A stretch of 13,163 nt of DNA from contig CALFJC010000077.1 in assembly GCA_937877655.1 (NCBI GenBank), positions 1 to 13,163 of the forward strand. Reading direction: 5' to 3'. This DNA comes from an uncultured Selenomonadales bacterium. Lineage in GTDB: Bacteria > Bacillota > Negativicutes > Selenomonadales > Selenomonadaceae. The stretch's first letter is position 1. Every line of letters begins with the position of its first letter. Shown here one piece after another: positions 1 to 8,105 of this stretch. Both the position numbers and the translations under genes were made by a program. Below the pieces are notes generated by a model that was not told the origin of the DNA, made no database searches, and saw nothing but the letters and a program-made list of their open reading frames with translations.

Positions 1-1462
1 TATCTTTCGCCACGTCAAGTTCCGTCGCAATGCGTTCTTTTTCAGCCGTGACTTTCGTTAAATTCGCCATGTAAGTTTGGAGCTCGTCCGTCATTGCGTT
101 GAAACAAGTTGCGAGGTGTTCGATCTCGTCGCCCGTTTTAATTTCGAGCTTTTTATTTAATTCGCCGCTCGCAATTTCCCGGACGCCGTCTGAAAGTTCA
201 TGTATCGGCTCCACAAAACTTTCCGACACCCGCCGCCCGATATAAGTTACAATCAGCAAAAGAATCGAGACCGCCGCCGCCATGAAAATCATCGTCTGGA
301 ATAAATGTGTGTTGAGTTTTGAAATATTTTCCGTCGTGATTTTTCCTATAATCTCCGAGTTTTTCATTACGGGAGCCATAACTTCCGCTTTGGAAATTGC
401 CGCCCCGAACGACCAATTTGCTCTTTCTATCGGCGCATATGCTATGTAATAATTTTTTCCGTCCAAATCAACTTCCGATATTCCGATTTGCCCGCCGAGC
501 ATTTCTTTTGCCAGTAACGACAATTTTTCATTCTCCGAATCGCGAATATCGTTGTTGAAATTCACGGCAAGTTCTTTCGGAGCTTCTTCCGAAGAATTTA
601 ATATGATGTAGCCGCGATTATCCGCCACAAAACAAAAGCCGTTGTTGTGAAGTTCGACTTCTTTTATTATCTCGGTTATCCTTTCGAGCGTCGCTTGGGC
701 GCAAGCCGCACCGATTAATTCATTTTCAAGATAACACGGCGCGGCGCAAAACAATCCCAACTTTTTGCTGAAAATATATTCTCGGACATTCGTAAAGATT
801 AATTTCTGTTCGCCGACAGCTTTTTTGTACCAATCGCTTGCAAGCGCGTCATAAATAAGTTTCGGCGGCTTAAAATCTTCCGCCGTTGTTTTTCTGTAAT
901 CATCTGCCGACAACGTGTAATTTTCTTTTGAAGTGACGAATATCGCATTTATCATAGAATTTCTTTGGACGACTCCGATTAAAAAATCTTCCATGTTCGC
1001 CGTCAAAGCAATGTCGTCCGCGAATCTTGCTCTGTCGAAGTCCGCCGAGTGTTGAATATAAAATTCTATGCCGCCGGGCTGTATTTCATCGGGATTTTTT
1101 ACTTGATGCGGAACAAATCTTGAAGGCATTCTTTTTATTTTTGCCATCTCCGCCGCGATGCTCTCGACTTCATTTGCCAAATCGTTCAGCCTGTGATTTA
1201 TATCGCCCGCTTTGTCTTCTGCCAGCTTTGTAAGTTCAGCTTTCGTCTGCTCTTCCAAAATTTTGGAACTGTTTTTTGAAGATTCTTTTCCGATCTCGTC
1301 GCTCGTTTCTATCGCCATATCTTTTGAGCCCGTCATCCCATAAAATGAAATGACGCTCGATATTATCAGCGTCATTATTCCGATTGATAAAACGATTAGC
1401 ATCATTCGCTGGCGAATTTGCAATTTCTTTCCGGATTTTATTTTCCTCAGCAAGTCAATCAT
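1..1462 (-). CDS. Membrane sensor, dCache-HAMP, probable PP2C (SpoIIE/RsbU-type) phosphatase, 3' end outside window
   Basis: An open frame runs without a stop from the ATG at 1462 to the window edge (487 residues seen). Visible parts are a basic N-terminus, a membrane helix at about 21-43, an extracytoplasmic region at about 45-385 with dCache hallmarks (DWYKKAV near 210-216; FCFVADNRGYI near 276-286; a YYIAYAPI..W strand pair near 338-350), a second helix at about 388-408, and a HAMP domain at about 409-462 (VEPIHELSDGV, TGDEIEHLA). After HAMP comes TAEKERIATELDVAKD, which matches the linker that leads into the catalytic domain of PP2C SpoIIE/RsbU-type serine phosphatases in Firmicutes. Chemoreceptors do not have this linker, so I prefer a ligand-sensing phosphatase acting on an anti-sigma-factor-antagonist-like partner. 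The catalytic domain is not in the window. The gene follows the dipeptidase by 16 bases and has only a weak ribosome site, so it is probably co-transcribed and translationally dependent. Alternatives are a methyl-accepting chemotaxis protein or another HAMP-linked output. Confidence 0.75.
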   Translation of the reverse strand, partial: MIDLLRKIKSGKKLQIRQRMMLIVLSIGIMTLIISSVISFYGMTGSKDMAIETSDEIGKESSKNSSKILEEQTKAELTKLAEDKAGDINHRLNDLANEVESIAAEMAKIKRMPSRFVPHQVKNPDEIQPGGIEFYIQHSADFDRARFADDIALTANMEDFLIGVVQRNSMINAIFVTSKENYTLSADDYRKTTAEDFKPPKLIYDALASDWYKKAVGEQKLIFTNVREYIFSKKLGLFCAAPCYLENELIGAACAQATLERITEIIKEVELHNNGFCFVADNRGYIILNSSEEAPKELAVNFNNDIRDSENEKLSLLAKEMLGGQIGISEVDLDGKNYYIAYAPIERANWSFGAAISKAEVMAPVMKNSEIIGKITTENISKLNTHLFQTMIFMAAAVSILLLIVTYIGRRVSESFVEPIHELSDGVREIASGELNKKLEIKTGDEIEHLATCFNAMTDELQTYMANLTKVTAEKERIATELDVAKD

Positions 1463-1478
1463 GATTTAAATTTTCCAC

Positions 1479-2186
1479 TCACATATTTATTGCGGAATTC
1501 ACCGAAAAAGTGAAATAGGTATCGGGATAAGGTTCGTTCTTCAAAGTGAAGTGCCACCATTCTTCTTCAAGCGGCTTGAAACCGTGCTTAATCATGACGT
1601 TGCGAAGAATCATTCTGTTGTTGTATTGTTTCTTCGTGATTTTTTTGTAGTCGGGATGAGATTTTTCGCCGAAATAATCGAAGGTGCCGCCCATGTCGAC
1701 TTCCTTGCCGGTTTTCATGTCGAAAAGTGTTAAGTCAACCGTCGAGCCGCGAGAGTGCCCGCTTTTCACTGCAACATAACCTTCGGGAATAATCCTGTCT
1801 TTAGCGATTTCGGGATAGAAATATTTCTTCATGCTCGTATCGCTACTTTCAGCCCAGCGCATGAAATGATCAACGCCTTTTTGCGGACGATAGGCGTCGA
1901 AAATTTTTAAGCGATAGCCCATTTTCATAACGTCATCGGAAACTTTTTTGAGAGCTTCGGCGGCTTCAATCGTCATCAATGCGCAAGGTTGTTCGTAGCC
2001 GTCGATTCTTTCTCCGACAAAATTATACGTCGAGTAGTAGCGAATTTCTTGGATAATGTCGGGAATAAACTCGCCCAAAACCACAAAGCCCGTCGGATCA
2101 TCGGCTGATATAGATCTTTGCGCATTGACTGTCGAAAACGCGAAAATCAACAGAGCCGCCAAGAACGTTGAAAAAATTTTTCTCAT
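1479..2186 (-). CDS. Exported D-alanyl-D-alanine dipeptidase, VanX/DdpX family (peptidase M15D)
   Basis: This 235-residue zinc metallopeptidase would hydrolyse D-Ala-D-Ala. The VanX signature is intact: FDAYRP with Arg100, SGHSRGSTVDLTL supplying zinc ligands His144 and Asp151, and EEEWWHF supplying the catalytic Glu209 and third zinc ligand His212. The N-terminus is a good signal peptide with a hydrophobic core at residues 5-18 and a likely cut after VNA (22/23), so the enzyme acts outside the cytoplasmic membrane. Vancomycin-resistance VanX is cytoplasmic, so this one more likely serves cell-wall turnover, dipeptide scavenging or immunity to wall-active peptides than resistance. No vanH, vanA, vanR or vanS lies nearby. 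The ATG is preceded by GGAGGG with 6 bases spacing. It sits 18 bases after the small-peptide gene and 16 bases before the sensor gene, in one operon. The family call is firm; the physiological role is inferred. Confidence 0.92.
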   Translation of the reverse strand: MRKIFSTFLAALLIFAFSTVNAQRSISADDPTGFVVLGEFIPDIIQEIRYYSTYNFVGERIDGYEQPCALMTIEAAEALKKVSDDVMKMGYRLKIFDAYRPQKGVDHFMRWAESSDTSMKKYFYPEIAKDRIIPEGYVAVKSGHSRGSTVDLTLFDMKTGKEVDMGGTFDYFGEKSHPDYKKITKKQYNNRMILRNVMIKHGFKPLEEEWWHFTLKNEPYPDTYFTFSVNSAINM

Positions 2187-2204
2187 AAAAATCCCTCCGA
2201 AATT

Positions 2205-2417
2205 TTATTTATTGAACTTGTCGGGCGGCTTCGGAATGTAATTCGTGCCTGCCGCCGCCGCGCAGTCTAATTCTTCATCCGACAAAATATTTCCTGCAAA
2301 AAATCTGCGGCTGTTCCTTTTGTTGCGGCGCATAGCCAATAAATCTTCCAATAAACTCTCGCGAACTTTGCTGAGCTTCGAGAAATCGAAGCCCTTCAAA
2401 TCTTTTTCCAAATCCAT
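2205..2417 (-). CDS. Small protein of unknown function with a RiPP-leader-like motif
   Basis: A 70-residue product is predicted from the ATG at 2417, which has an AAAGGAGG site 9 bases upstream. An in-frame TTG at 2426 abuts that site directly and cannot be the start. The first 40 residues are charged and helical (MDLEKDLKGFDFSKLSKVRE; a basic MRRNKRNSRRFF patch at about 29-40). Then comes ILSDEELDCAAAAG at 44-57, resembling the LSDEEL..VAGG end of Nif11-type leader peptides that are cut after a small-residue pair. A 13-residue tail (58-70: TNYIPKPPDKFNK) follows. No modification enzyme or C39-peptidase exporter is in the window, so a RiPP role is only a possibility. The strong promoter and ribosome site directly upstream argue for a real gene. 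It is first in an operon with the dipeptidase and the sensor. I do not recognise the family with certainty. Confidence 0.65.
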   Translation of the reverse strand: MDLEKDLKGFDFSKLSKVRESLLEDLLAMRRNKRNSRRFFAGNILSDEELDCAAAAGTNYIPKPPDKFNK

Positions 2418-2446
2418 TTCTCTCAACCTCCTTTCGTTTTCAATGC

Positions 2447-2475
2447 ATTATACGCCAAAAATTTTAAAATGTAAC
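2447..2475 (-). promoter_or_regulatory. Sigma-A-type promoter of the small peptide-dipeptidase-sensor operon
   Basis: On the minus strand a perfect -10 box TATAAT (2452-2447) lies 17 bases after GTTACA (2475-2470), which matches 4 of 6 bases of the TTGACA -35 box. Transcription would start near 2440, giving a 5' leader of about 23 bases that contains the AAAGGAGG site of the small-peptide gene. The promoter begins only a few bases beyond the upstream operon's terminator, so the two units look independently transcribed. Confidence 0.7.
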
Positions 2476-2481
2476 ATGCCG

Positions 2482-2511
2482 AAAAAAAATTTCCCTCGAC
2501 TTCGTCAAGGG
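2482..2511 (-). terminator. Rho-independent terminator ending the methylase/ATPase operon
   Basis: Read on the minus strand, CCCTT-GAC / loop GAA / GTC-GAGGG (2511-2493, with one internal mismatch) is followed by AAATTTTTTTTC. The hairpin begins 6 bases after the TGA of the DUF499 gene, as expected for an operon end. The plus-strand side also carries a T run (2513-2518), so the hairpin could work in both directions, but no plus-strand gene approaches it. Confidence 0.8.
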
Positions 2512-2517
2512 ATTTTT

Positions 2518-5259
2518 TCATGGTTCAAAGTGAAAATTATCTATTCGGAGCTCGTTACAATTTGCCGCAACAATTTCTTTTGTCTCTGAAGAAATGCCGT
2601 CGGGAACGGAAATTTTCACGGAAAGATGAATTGAAACTTCCGCATTGGGCAGATTTATTAACTGTGACAAAATTTCCGAATTGCATTTGTTGATTTCTTT
2701 GACGATTCGCGTTTTGTCCAAAGAAATGTTCATTGAAAAACGTTTCGGCAAAGGTTCTTCTTCGGGCGGAGAAGTTTCTTCTTCCGAACCGCCTTCGGAA
2801 TCAGCGGGAACAGTCGGAGTTTCGGGCGGCGGCTCGTCTATCTTGAGTTTTTTCTCGGCAACGGACGCTTTGACCAAAAAATTTTCCATAGAAATTTGTC
2901 CGAGAGCTATGTCGCCGAATTTAAGTTCATCAAGGTTTTCATTTTCCGCCAGAGCAAAAGTTTTCGACGCAACGCCCTTGCGAACTGTTTCAAGCAAAAC
3001 ATTCACATCGACAAGGCGCGGCATGTAATAATATCTCGTGAAACTTTCCCACAGCCGCTCCAATTTGACGGATTCACTTTCGCGCCAAATGTTTTTGTCC
3101 AACAAATTTTTCAAATTTCCGACGCCGAGCCCGCCGAGCATCATTTCGGTTGCAAAAAATTTTTCCGCCGCCGCCGAAAGATTATCTTCCGTTGTGCAAG
3201 TGAGCTTGTCGATTTTCCATTCCCAATTTTTCATGTCGGTATTTTCGCGATTGTCGGGCGCAAAAATCTTGCTGTAGGCTTGAGAAATTTTCATGGCGAA
3301 ATTTTTTTCCGCTTCGGCAAGTTTGCTTTTGGCGTCTTCGAGTTGCAAAGCGTCCAAGTTCAAAACCAGCTTATCGGCAATGACCGCCTGCCACGCCTTG
3401 TATTCGCGAACAGTTTTTTTCAAAATCTCCAAGTTCTTGGTGTCCGCCGCCATGAACAACAACATATTTTTATGACTGCGCGGAATCGTCCCGCGAGTGT
3501 CCAAAATTTTTCTCGCAAACTCCGTCGCCGAATTATTTTCTTTGCCGTCGTCATAGGGAAATTGCGGCGGCAAAATTACAAGCCGCGTCTTTTGCTCGTC
3601 GGCAATGTCCTCTGATTTCTTCGGAGAAAAATGCACGCCCCTAAATAAATTTTTGCCCTGCCATTTCGCAAGCCGCTTTTCAATCTCAAAATCAATGTCG
3701 TCTTCGGGAAATTGGTTGCTCTTGTCTTCAACAAATTTTCTCAACGTCGGATTGACGCCGAACCAAAGCCGCGTCCCCCGCGAATACAGATAATATAAAT
3801 TTTCCTTGAGTTTGTTCAGCGCGTCGTTGAAAGTTCCAATGTTCTCCAAATCCTGCGGCTGAATCGTCCCCAAATGAATTTCAATCTCCTCAATGCCGCG
3901 AACGTCACTTAATCGACTGCTCGGAGCCGTGCCCATGAAAATTGTCCGCGCCATTTTCCGCGCCGCCGCAAATCGCCCGAAGCGCGAACTTTTTTTGTCC
4001 AGTTCAAGTGCCTTTGATTTTTCGCCGTCAATCTCCGAATTTATTATCGTTTCCCAATTCCCGCCGAGTAATTTTGTCAATTCGGAGCGCACGGGATCAA
4101 AATCCAACGGAATATTTCCCGGCATTATCATTGCGCTTTGATCATTTTGATACCAGAGGCGATAAATCACATTCGCCATCAACCGCAAAACGCCCCGCGT
4201 CTTTTGAAAACCTTCAAGGCTCGTCCACTTGTCATAAAGATAATCAAAAAGTTTCGGGTGAATCGGGTAGCACGACAACAATTTTTCCCTGTAAGAATTT
4301 TGCCGACTTTCATTAGGAAAATCATTCGGGTTGTTGACATACATTCCGAAAAATGCCGCGCAGGTTTCCTCTCGTGCCTTTGTGTCTCGACAAGGCTTGA
4401 AAAGTCTTCGGCGAACAATTTCGTAACCTTCAACCACACCGACGGGCGTCCAAACAAATTCAATGCGCCCGAAATATTTTTCAACCTTCTTGAGAACTTC
4501 GCGCCCCAAATCGTCAACAACCTCCGCGTCCGATTCGGGAATTGAAACCACAACCGCACAATTCTTGCTTGCCTTCGCCGCCTCCGTCAATTCTTGAATG
4601 AAACTCATCAAATTTCCGAAAGTCCCGCCGTCAACTTCGCCCTTGTTGAGCTTGCGACCGTAAGCAACAATTTCATCAATCAAAATCAAGCACGGGCTCG
4701 CCTCGTCGAAAAGTTGTTTCAAGACGCCCGCGCCCGGAGAAATTTTTTGTTCGTCATTTTCGCGAACCAGTTCATAAAGTTCCGGCTTGCCCGTCGCCCG
4801 CGAAAGTTGCGCCGCTATTTCGCCCCAAAACGTCGTCTTCAAAGGATTCGTCCACGTCCCGACAACCGTCGCCGTGTGAACTCGCGGCAAAAAATCCATG
4901 TGCGCGGCGTTCAAAATTTCTCGGACTGCCGAAGATTGCTCCGCACGAATTTTCCCGCCGAATAAATGATACAACGCAAGCAGGCTGTGAGTTTTGCCGC
5001 CGCCAAAAGAAGTTTTTAATTGTATGACGGGCTCGCCGTTGCCCGAAGTCAGCCGCTTCAACGTCTTGACCAAAAGTTCTTTCAAACCGACCGTCAAATA
5101 TGTCCGCGAAAAAAATTCTGCAGGGTTTGAATATTCGGCTGTGCCGCCGCCGTTTGCTACCGCCGCCAAATCTGCCGCAAACTCCGATTGTCTGTAATTT
5201 CCGCGTGCCACGTCCTCATTCGGCTCTATCACGTCCCGCCACGATTTTAAATTGCTCAT
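2518..5259 (-). CDS. DUF499 (COG1483) AAA+ ATPase of a DNA-methylation defence-type cassette
   Basis: This is a 913-residue P-loop ATPase. The N-terminus (SNLKSWRDVIEPNEDVARGN) followed by FAADLAAV is typical of DUF499 proteins. The Walker A motif is TSFGGGKT (83-90), Walker B is LILIDE (191-196), and a sensor-like VVVSIPES follows at about 237-242. The long middle region is helical. A low-complexity acidic and proline-rich linker (EEETSPPEEEPLP) near residue 800 joins a compact C-terminal domain. Proteins of this family occur next to DUF1156 methylases and Snf2-type helicases in defence islands, and a role as an ATP-driven motor or switch is the usual inference; no biochemistry can be read here. 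The ATG has GGGAGGTGA at a 5-7 base distance. The gene lies 89 bases after the methylase, across a tandem-repeat spacer, and ends directly at a terminator, so it is last in its operon. No nuclease motif was seen in it. Confidence 0.88.
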   Translation of the reverse strand: MSNLKSWRDVIEPNEDVARGNYRQSEFAADLAAVANGGGTAEYSNPAEFFSRTYLTVGLKELLVKTLKRLTSGNGEPVIQLKTSFGGGKTHSLLALYHLFGGKIRAEQSSAVREILNAAHMDFLPRVHTATVVGTWTNPLKTTFWGEIAAQLSRATGKPELYELVRENDEQKISPGAGVLKQLFDEASPCLILIDEIVAYGRKLNKGEVDGGTFGNLMSFIQELTEAAKASKNCAVVVSIPESDAEVVDDLGREVLKKVEKYFGRIEFVWTPVGVVEGYEIVRRRLFKPCRDTKAREETCAAFFGMYVNNPNDFPNESRQNSYREKLLSCYPIHPKLFDYLYDKWTSLEGFQKTRGVLRLMANVIYRLWYQNDQSAMIMPGNIPLDFDPVRSELTKLLGGNWETIINSEIDGEKSKALELDKKSSRFGRFAAARKMARTIFMGTAPSSRLSDVRGIEEIEIHLGTIQPQDLENIGTFNDALNKLKENLYYLYSRGTRLWFGVNPTLRKFVEDKSNQFPEDDIDFEIEKRLAKWQGKNLFRGVHFSPKKSEDIADEQKTRLVILPPQFPYDDGKENNSATEFARKILDTRGTIPRSHKNMLLFMAADTKNLEILKKTVREYKAWQAVIADKLVLNLDALQLEDAKSKLAEAEKNFAMKISQAYSKIFAPDNRENTDMKNWEWKIDKLTCTTEDNLSAAAEKFFATEMMLGGLGVGNLKNLLDKNIWRESESVKLERLWESFTRYYYMPRLVDVNVLLETVRKGVASKTFALAENENLDELKFGDIALGQISMENFLVKASVAEKKLKIDEPPPETPTVPADSEGGSEEETSPPEEEPLPKRFSMNISLDKTRIVKEINKCNSEILSQLINLPNAEVSIHLSVKISVPDGISSETKEIVAANCNELRIDNFHFEP

Positions 5260-5295
5260 AAATTCACCTCCCGCGAAATTTTTTCTACCGCAATG

Positions 5296-5350
5296 AAAAA
5301 ATCCCTGCTTTTTTTAGGAACTAGGAACCAGGAACTAGGAACTAGGGATT
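5296..5350 (-). promoter_or_regulatory. Possible attenuator hairpin between methylase and ATPase genes
   Basis: On the minus strand AATCCCT (5350-5344, overlapping the methylase stop codon) can pair with AGGGATT (5306-5300), which runs straight into a T tract (5301-5296). The roughly 37-base loop contains the heptamer repeats. The layout is terminator-like, but the loop is long and the stem short, so it would at most lower read-through into the ATPase gene. Folding would be needed to decide. Confidence 0.3.
5316..5347. repeat. Tandem 7-bp repeat, AGGAACT type, 4 units plus a partial unit
   Basis: The units are AGGAACT (5316-5322), AGGAACC (5323-5329), AGGAACT (5330-5336), AGGAACT (5337-5343) and a partial AGGG (5344-5347). 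The array lies entirely between the methylase stop codon and the ATPase ribosome site. Perfect short tandem repeats of this kind change copy number by slippage. Here that would alter spacer length rather than a reading frame. Confidence 0.9.
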
Positions 5351-8090
5351 AAAACAAATTTTCTTGGAAAGGTTTTTCGCGCTTGAAGTTCACGCTTTCG
5401 TCCAAAATTTCCTGCCACTCAGCCACAGGTTCATTGTAAACTGTTCCTTCCCGCGCCCAATTTCTCTTTTCGCAAATGTCGTAAAGTCGATAAGCCAAAT
5501 TTCTTAACAAGTCTGTATCGCCGTCAAATTTTGAAAGCAACTCTGCCGCGCCGCTTCTGTAATTTTCTTTGTTCATGTCTTCCGCCTTGCTCACGCCGCC
5601 GTTCCTGAACGCCTCAACCAAACTTTGTACCCAAAGCCACGCACAATTCGCGTCGGCTAATTTTTTTATCCATTCCTTGTTCAGCTGATGATTTTCTATC
5701 AAAATCGGCATTTCGTCCCGGTCGCGCAACCGAACTTGTCCCCGCGAGGAAATTACCGCGCCCATGTTTTCCAAACTTCCGACTGAAATATTTTTTGCCC
5801 GCGCCAATACGTCCGCCTCGCCAAAAGTTATCTCGTTGAAGGCGCGTTGCGTAAATAAATCCACGCAAAATTGGCTCGCCGCGTCCAATCGCCCCGTCTG
5901 TGTCCCGAAAAATTCTGCAAGCTCCGTGTTGATGATTTTCAACGCCTCGCGCACAGAAAGTTCGTTGTCGTTCCTGTCGATGATTTTTTCAAAGCGCGAA
6001 TAAACCGAGATGCCCGGACCGATTGCCGCCTGCGCCATGTCGACCGGCGCGATATTCGCCTGTTGCATGATTGACAAAGTTTCTTTCAGCTCCGACTTCA
6101 AATCACGCAGAAATTCATTCTTCAAGCACAAATCGTTTTCCAACGGTCTTTTCCGACAAACCAAAACGATTGATGACGCCAAAGCGTTTACAGATACTTT
6201 TAATCCTGTCGGACGTTCCGTTCGCATTGGTAAAGTTGCCGTGATTTGAAAGCCCGATTTAATTAACGAAGTCAACATTGTCTCCCAGCCAGTCGAAGTC
6301 GCACCGTCCGATTCTTTATCCTGTTGTTTGAAGGCGTAATAAATTGTCGTCGGAAAATCTTCGCGGGTGACTTCATAAATATTTTTCAACGCCTGAAACA
6401 TTCCGTCCTCGAAAAAATTTTTCGCCGCAGATTTATTTCCTTCGTGACGATAAGGCGATGCAATAAGTTCTTCGTTTTTTGAAAAAGAAATGCGCCCGAA
6501 AAGTCTCGGATAAATATTTTTCAGCGGACGGCGCATCCATACATAAAAAAATTCCGACAGGTCGGCATAACCGATATTGTCATAATAAGGCGGGTCGGTC
6601 GATACCATGACATTTTTTATCGGAAAATTTTTCAGCGCGCTGTGATTGAAAACTTCTCCTTGAATCTGCGCGGGAATTTCTTTCAGATTTTCATAAATCC
6701 AGCCGAGCATATTATCAAAACAGCCGCTTGAATTGGAAAAAGGATTTGCCTCTGCAAAAAACCAAACCATCGGGATTGCTTGACGCCCAAAAGTTTGTTC
6801 TATTTTTTCGCCCGGAACATTCCATACGCAAAAGGAAGAATATTTGTTTGCAAGTCTATCAACCAAAAAAGTCAAGTACACTGCAAGGGCGTTTGAATAA
6901 TTTTTATCTTTGCCGTCTTTGAGTACTTGACTTTGAATTTCGGGAATTAGATCGCTGAACGTCATCAAAGCCTTCAGCTGTCTGTTGGTAAAAAGTTGGT
7001 GCCACTCGGTTATTCCGTATTCCTGAACTCGGAAGCCCAGAGCTTTTTCGGGCAGTTCGCCGCTCGGATAATCGTCGGGCTTTTCAATGTCGGCAATTTT
7101 TTCGTGCTCTTCGTTGGGCGGGAGATAAATTCTGCCGTGCTGTCCTTCGGCGACAATCGCCATAAGTTGCGCGGACATTCTGCCGGCTTTTGCTTCGGCG
7201 CGAACATGAGCAAGCGGAACATTTGCGCCGCAGAAAAGACATTTTGCTCCGTTGCGGTTTACCGTGCCTTCCGGGATATTTTTTTCGTTTTCGTAGCGAG
7301 AAATTTCAAAGCGAATTTTATTTCCTTCGACAATCGGACGGGCGAAAACTTTTTGTTTGGTTGAGAGCTTGAAGGAATGAACGAGCGGCATTCGACAAGA
7401 GCAGGCGGGGTTTGAACATTTGACGGTTCGCGTCCACAACCACGCGATAACTTTTTTTCCTTCGATTTCGGGATAAAGATTTTTCAGTTCGTCGAAGGCT
7501 TTTTCCTTCAAAATTTTTCCGTAGTACAAAATGTCGTTGGCGAGTCCGTTTGCTCCGTGCCAATCGCTTTCACTGCCGATAGTTTTTTTCGCAGGCGGAT
7601 TAATCGGCGGCTTGTCTTTGAATTGTGCGGGGATTTCAATCATTGCCTTGTTAATCATTACGGCGACGGGATTTAAATCAGCGGCAAAAGATTTCAAGCC
7701 GAGCCGTTGCGCCTCAAGGGGGATTGTGCCGCCGCCCGCGAACGGATCGAAAATTGCGGGCAAATCTTCTCCGACAGATTTTTTTATTTCGGCGAGTGCT
7801 TCGGAGAAAATTTTTTCGTTTGAAGAATTTTCCCATTGAACAAGCTTTTCGATAATGCCGAACAATCTTTTGCGCTCTGCCTTTTGAGATTCGGGCGTAG
7901 GGAATTTTTCGGGATGCTCGGCGGGGTCATCGACAAGCGAGGCAAAAATAACGGCGCGGGCAGTTGCGAGCGGTCGCCTTGCCCACCAGAGATGGAGCGT
8001 CGAGGGGTGTCCGTGCCGAATTGATTTTTCTTTTGCCGACGCCTTGTTAATCACGTCGAGCGGCAACGCCGTTTCAATCAATTTTTTCAA
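5349..8090 (-). CDS. DUF1156 (COG1743) adenine-type DNA methyltransferase with zinc ribbon
   Basis: This 913-residue SAM-dependent DNA methylase is probably an N6-adenine enzyme marking host DNA. The DUF1156 N-terminus is clear (ETALPLDVINKASAKEKSIR, then GHPSTLHLWWARRPLA at 28-43). The SAM-binding motif I is DPFAGGGTIPLEA (115-127) with ADLNPVA at 137-143. Catalytic motif IV is TDPPYYDN (498-505). A zinc ribbon between them uses CSNPACSC (225-232) and CLFCG (284-288). The start is a TTG at 8090, chosen because GAGGTG lies 6 bases upstream and no nearby ATG fits; residues after it match the family's usual N-terminus. The gene follows the coiled-coil gene by 15 bases. Together with the DUF499 ATPase and the helicase it forms a set recurrent in defence islands, where the methylase is thought to provide self-recognition. 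The family is firm; target sequence and base are unknown. Confidence 0.93.
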   Translation of the reverse strand: MKKLIETALPLDVINKASAKEKSIRHGHPSTLHLWWARRPLATARAVIFASLVDDPAEHPEKFPTPESQKAERKRLFGIIEKLVQWENSSNEKIFSEALAEIKKSVGEDLPAIFDPFAGGGTIPLEAQRLGLKSFAADLNPVAVMINKAMIEIPAQFKDKPPINPPAKKTIGSESDWHGANGLANDILYYGKILKEKAFDELKNLYPEIEGKKVIAWLWTRTVKCSNPACSCRMPLVHSFKLSTKQKVFARPIVEGNKIRFEISRYENEKNIPEGTVNRNGAKCLFCGANVPLAHVRAEAKAGRMSAQLMAIVAEGQHGRIYLPPNEEHEKIADIEKPDDYPSGELPEKALGFRVQEYGITEWHQLFTNRQLKALMTFSDLIPEIQSQVLKDGKDKNYSNALAVYLTFLVDRLANKYSSFCVWNVPGEKIEQTFGRQAIPMVWFFAEANPFSNSSGCFDNMLGWIYENLKEIPAQIQGEVFNHSALKNFPIKNVMVSTDPPYYDNIGYADLSEFFYVWMRRPLKNIYPRLFGRISFSKNEELIASPYRHEGNKSAAKNFFEDGMFQALKNIYEVTREDFPTTIYYAFKQQDKESDGATSTGWETMLTSLIKSGFQITATLPMRTERPTGLKVSVNALASSIVLVCRKRPLENDLCLKNEFLRDLKSELKETLSIMQQANIAPVDMAQAAIGPGISVYSRFEKIIDRNDNELSVREALKIINTELAEFFGTQTGRLDAASQFCVDLFTQRAFNEITFGEADVLARAKNISVGSLENMGAVISSRGQVRLRDRDEMPILIENHQLNKEWIKKLADANCAWLWVQSLVEAFRNGGVSKAEDMNKENYRSGAAELLSKFDGDTDLLRNLAYRLYDICEKRNWAREGTVYNEPVAEWQEILDESVNFKREKPFQENLF

Positions 8091-8105
8091 TCAAATCACC
8101 TCGTG

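Noticed and set aside
1..1462. Calling the sensor a methyl-accepting chemotaxis protein
   Set aside because: The dCache-HAMP layout would fit, but the post-HAMP sequence is that of PP2C phosphatase linkers rather than an MCP signalling helix.
1479..2186. Interpreting the dipeptidase as part of a vancomycin-resistance cluster
   Set aside because: No D-Ala-D-Lac ligase, dehydrogenase or VanRS-like pair is present, and the enzyme carries a signal peptide.
2896..3615. Long plus-strand open frame (239 codons) opposite the DUF499 gene
   Set aside because: It is fully antisense to a gene with clear ATPase motifs, has no ribosome site or recognisable domain, and is Phe/Arg-rich as expected for the reverse of a biased coding strand.
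5316..5347. CRISPR-like or attachment-site reading of the repeated AGGAACT units
   Set aside because: The units are 7 bp, directly adjacent and without spacers; no cas or integrase gene is present.
2518..8090. The DUF499 ATPase and DUF1156 methylase both being 913 residues long
   Set aside because: The sequences are unrelated, so the equal lengths are coincidence rather than duplication.
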